NCBI RefSeq assembly: GCF_032854445.1
Contig: NC_088301.1
Location: 2,606,001-2,670,000 of the forward strand
Source of the DNA: Liolophura sinensis
Lineage: Eukaryota > Mollusca > Polyplacophora > Chitonida > Chitonidae
DNA: 64,000 nt
Reading direction: 5' to 3'
Position numbers and translations under genes: made by a program. Below the pieces are notes generated by a model. That model was not told the origin of the DNA. It saw only the letters and a program-made list of their open reading frames with translations, and searched no databases. The number at the start of each line of letters is the position of its first letter. Position 1 is the stretch's first letter. Below are positions 61,501 through 64,000 of the stretch, piece after piece.

Positions 61501-63939
61501 GTTATGACAGGTAATGAACACTTTACTGTGTGAATTGTTGTCCTCCATGCTACCGACCAGTTATGACAGTTAATGAACACTTTACTGTGTGAATTGTTGT
61601 CCTCCATACTACTGACCAGTTATGACAGGTAATGAACACTTTACTGTGTGAATTGTTGTCCTCCATGCTGCCAACCAGTTATGACAGGTAATGAGCACTT
61701 TACTGTGTGAATTGTTGTCCTCCATGCTAATGACTGTGTATGACAGGTAATGAACACTTTACTGTGTGAATTGTTGTCCTCCATACTACTGACCAGTTAT
61801 GACAGGTAATGAACACTTTACTGTGTGAATTGTTGTCCTCCATGCTGCCAACCAGTTATGACAGGTAATGAACACTTTACTGTGTGAATTGTTGTCCTCC
61901 ATACTACTGACCAGTTATGACAGGTAATGAACACTTTACTGTGTGAATTGTTGTCCTCCATGCTGCCAACCAGTTATGACAGGTAATGAACACTTTACTG
62001 TGTGAATTGTTGTCCTCCATGCTGCCAACCACTTATGACAGGTAATGAACACTTTACTGTGTGAATTGTTGTCCTCCATGCTGCCAACCAGTTATGACAG
62101 GTAATGAACACTTTACTGTGTGAATTGTTGTCCTCCATGCTGCCGACCAGTTATGACAGGTAATGAACACTTTACTGTGTGAATTGTTGTCCTCCATGCT
62201 GCCGACCAGGTATGACAGGTAATGAACACTTTACTGTGTGAATTGTTGTCCCCCATGCTGCCAACCAGTTATGACAGGTAATGAACACTTTACTGTGTGA
62301 ATTGTTGTCCTCCATGCTGCCAACCAGTTATGACAGGTAATGAACACTTTACTGTGTGAATTGTTGTCCTCCATGCTGCCAACCAGTTATGACAGGTAAT
62401 GAACACTTTACTGTGTGAATTGTTGTACGACCCGGAATCTACCGCTCCTGAAGCGGATGCTCTACCAACTGTGCTATCAGGGCCGGCAAAAAGGTTAGGA
62501 AAAGGAGCCATTTGACCCTATGGCCAGCGGGAAGTCTAAGACACATACAGCCATATTTTAGAATATATATGACAAGTTATTTATGGACATTAATTATATT
62601 CACTTACTTGGATGAACTTGTATGGTGCCGGGCCCAACACAACCAATCTCACACCTGCTTCCTGAAAATTGATAAATGAAGAATGTAAAATATGTCATCA
62701 GTTTAAATGCAATATTGCTGACATATGTTTTTTATACCAGCAAAATAGATACCACACCTAATAAAAGTATACAGACAGCAGACATGATGCCCTGCCCAGT
62801 CACAGTATACTGACAAAAGACAAGATACCCAACCAGTCACAGTATATATAGTCAGAAGACAAGATGCCCCAACCAGAACATTGTCAGCAGATATGATACA
62901 CCAAACAGTCACAGTATACAGTCAGCAGACATGATACCCCACCCGGTCACAGTATACAATCACGGCATGATACCCCACCACTGTCAGCAGACAAGATACC
63001 CCACCCAGTCACAGAACCACTGTCAGCAGACAAGATACCCCACCCAGTCACAGAACCACTGTCAGCAGAAATGACGCTTCACCCAGTCATAGACTACCAT
63101 GATACCCCAACCAGTCACAAAACACTATCAGCAGACAAGATGCCCCACCCAGTCACAGTATACTGTCAGCAGACATGACGCTTCACCCAGTCACTGTATA
63201 CTGTCAGCAGAAATGACGCTTCACCCAGTCACAGAATGCCATGATACCCCAACCAGTCACAAAACACTGTCAGCAGACAAGATGCCCCACCCAGTCCCAG
63301 TATACTGTCAGCAGACATGACGCTTCACCCAGTCACTGTATACTGTCAGCAGAAATGACGCTTCACCCAGTCACAGAACACTGTCAGCAGAAATGATACT
63401 TCACCCAGTCACAGAACACTGTCAGCAGACATGACACTCCATCCAGTCACAGAACACTGTCAGCAGATATGATACACCAAACAGTCACAGTATACAGTCA
63501 GCAGACATGATACCCCACCCAGTCACAGTATACAATCATGCCATGATACCCCAACCAGTCACAGAACACTGTCAGCAGACATGACACTCAATCCAGTCAC
63601 AGAACACTGTCAGCAGACAAGATGCCCCACCCGGTCACTGTATACTGTCAGCAGACAGGTCCTGTCACTCCTTTCACCATCTTTTTAATGCCTTGAAGCA
63701 CCATTTCACTTCTGAAATCTTGGTTTGAGAAGGCTCAAGATTTCTGAGGGAACACAGTATACTTCCAAGGATTAAGCAAATGCTTTTTCACATCTTTCTA
63801 GCATGTTAAGATATATTTAATTTTACACAAACTGTACTTGCATACATGTAAGTTATACGCAGTTGAACACACACATATCTAACAGAATAATATGACAAGC
63901 TATCTACCTGTAGATATTCTAAAGGAATCTTGGCCAAGT
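58414..63939 (-). CDS. PRXL2C: PRXL2C (AAED1)-like peroxiredoxin-like protein, 3' part
   Basis: Five exons are visible, joined in frame: 63908-63939, 62608-62661, 59866-59974, 59018-59143 and 58414-58541 (stop TGA at 58414-58416). The product reads (D)LAKIPLEYLQEAGVRLVVLG, then KLTGYQYTLYCDPEQLVYKA, HIKSGVLMGVLSSTWRAM, FQGDVKQQGGAFILGPGD and DHMPINNLLTKAGVQQVSF. Human PRXL2C has the same landmarks in the same order (DLAKIP, KLTGY, YxDPE, HIKSxLLxGxLxSxWRA, FQGDxxQQGGxxxLGPG, DHxPINxxLxxxGVQxVxF). The family has a thioredoxin-like (AhpC/TSA) fold. Its redox cysteines lie in the part upstream of 64000, so activity cannot be judged here. The gene is truncated by the window edge only. Introns are loaded with minisatellites. 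Confidence 0.92.
58594..59020. repeat. 97-bp tandem repeat overlapping a PRXL2C exon end
   Basis: CAGTGTGAGAACACTGTCTA, then AGTGTATCCATACATACCAG, recurs at about 58594, 58691, 58788, 58884 and 58981. The fifth unit runs into the real exon end at 59018 and its donor; the others carry diverged copies of that junction. Four units lie in the intron. Confidence 0.88.
59018..59143 (-). CDS. PRXL2C: PRXL2C exon with QQGG-LGPG block
   Basis: The exon encodes SKHIKSGVLMGVLSSTWRAM, RSPNEFQGDVKQQGG and AFILGPG. The acceptor is GACTCTTACAG and the donor GTATGT. Phase 1 at both ends fits its neighbours. Confidence 0.95.
59226..59352 (-). repeat. SINE family A, truncated copy
   Basis: The tail plus GATTGGTGTTTTATGCTGTA, ACTCAACAATATTTTACTTA and GAGGAAACTCGGGGGAAACC are present. 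The tRNA-like half is missing. Confidence 0.8.
59566..59762 (+). repeat. SINE family A, 5'-truncated copy
   Basis: CAGCTCATGCTGGCTTCCTC to GGCGTAAAACACTAATCAAA and an (AAAT)n tail, in the orientation opposite to the neighbour at 59226. Both lie in the same PRXL2C intron. Confidence 0.88.
59866..59974 (-). CDS. PRXL2C: PRXL2C exon with KLTGY-DPE block
   Basis: The exon encodes GFKKLTGYQYTLYCDPEQLV, YKAFNCVVKLDHGNPY and one base of the next codon. Acceptor TTGTTTCAG; donor GTAAGA. The KLTGYxxxxYxDPExxxYK pattern is a hallmark of the PRXL2/AAED1 group. Confidence 0.95.
60580..62426. repeat. 59-bp minisatellite, about 31 copies
   Basis: The unit is GTGTGAATTGTTGTCCTCCA, TGCTAATGACTGTGTATGAC, AGGTAATGAACACTTCACT. 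Variants replace CTAATGACTGTG by CTGCCAACCAGT or ACTACTGACCAGG. The first variant predominates before about 61450 and the second after it. The array fills most of a PRXL2C intron and stops exactly at a SINE head. Minus-strand frames at 60472-60663 and 62290-62511 are repeat by-products. Confidence 0.95.
62427..62495 (-). repeat. SINE family B, tRNA-like head only
   Basis: On the minus strand GGCCCTGATAGCACAGTTGG, TAGAGCATCCGCTTCAGGAG and CGGTAGATTCCGGGTCG match the head of the element at 55279. The body is absent: the 59-bp array begins where it should continue. Confidence 0.85.
62608..62661 (-). CDS. PRXL2C: PRXL2C exon (EAGVRLVVLG)
   Basis: The exon encodes EAGVRLVVLGPAPYKFIQ, corresponding to human EANVTLIVIGQSSYHHIE. 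It is a 54-base phase 0 exon with acceptor ATTTTCAG and donor GTAAGT. Confidence 0.92.
62765..63655. repeat. Irregular minisatellite, about 39-bp unit
   Basis: Units of the form CCCAGTCACAGTATACTGTC, AGCAGACATGACGCTTCAC repeat about 20 times with length changes (CACAGAACACTGTCAGCAG and ATGATACCCCAACCAGT variants). It lies in a PRXL2C intron; frames at 62703-63320 are by-products. Confidence 0.9.
63908..63939 (-). CDS. PRXL2C: PRXL2C exon (DLAKIP), first visible
   Basis: The 32-base exon encodes (D)LAKIPLEYLQ, matching human EDLAKIPRSFLQ just after the family's cysteine motif. Acceptor CTATTTTCAG; donor GTAGAT. Upstream exons are outside the window. Confidence 0.85.
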
Positions 63940-64000
63940 CTGAAAATAGTGAAAAACAAATCTTGAATAAACATTTTGAATACATGCATGTGAATTCAAA

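Noticed and set aside
60580-62426. Regularly spaced repeats that might suggest a CRISPR array
   Set aside because: The whole 59-bp unit repeats with no unique spacers, inside an intron of an animal gene. It is a minisatellite.
60580-62426. CTAAT...CAG|GTAATGA splice-like motif repeated on the plus strand
   Set aside because: The gene here is on the minus strand, and repeats of any such sequence would look alike. There is no plus-strand exon to join.
62427-62495. Possible tRNA gene on the minus strand
   Set aside because: The head resembles a tRNA but the same sequence is the start of the family B SINE at 55279, and no full cloverleaf with a good B box follows.

Overview
The window is nuclear DNA of an animal. 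Genes are split by GT-AG introns, the DNA is AT-rich, and much of it is tRNA-derived SINEs, minisatellites and microsatellites. Gene content, the SINE types and the many TACATGTA-like palindromes suggest a lophotrochozoan (mollusc or brachiopod). That placement is inference. There is no prokaryotic or viral gene structure.

Region 1 (about 1-20 kb) holds three intronless genes for small single-pass membrane proteins: 3685-4131 (-), 13656-14585 (+) and 16560-17402 (-). They share a short N-glycosylatable N-terminus, one transmembrane helix with a VY(G)/FY core, a basic membrane-proximal stretch and an acidic/aromatic segment. They look like divergent KCNE (MinK/MiRP) potassium-channel beta subunits. 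Around them are degenerate repeats, a TATCGATA-rich palindromic island and a 2.3-kb satellite built of paired 32-bp monomers.

Region 2 (about 23-50 kb, minus strand) is one complete gene for a CDC14 dual-specificity phosphatase. It runs from a start at 49918 to a stop at 24960, with 15 coding exons and a product of about 543 residues. The catalytic HCKAGLGR signature is split across two exons. Exon 8, at the start of the catalytic B domain, exists in two versions of the same length and phase (39001-39088 and 38279-38366). This is a strong candidate for mutually exclusive splicing. The 5' end lies in a CpG-rich promoter with CCAAT boxes and a GTCACGTGAC palindrome.

Region 3 (about 50.4-57 kb) is intergenic. 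It holds two copies of a roughly 330-bp direct repeat, a G20 run, an inverted AACACAAG-rich segment and a full-length tRNA-derived SINE with an 11-bp target-site duplication.

Region 4 (about 57-64 kb, minus strand) is the 3' part of a PRXL2C (AAED1)-type peroxiredoxin-like gene. Five exons are visible, and the 5' exons with the putative redox cysteines lie beyond 64000. Its introns carry a 59-bp minisatellite of about 31 copies, a roughly 39-bp minisatellite, and a 97-bp tandem repeat that overlaps the end of one exon and its splice donor.

No functional link between the channel-subunit cluster, CDC14 and PRXL2C is evident from the sequence.
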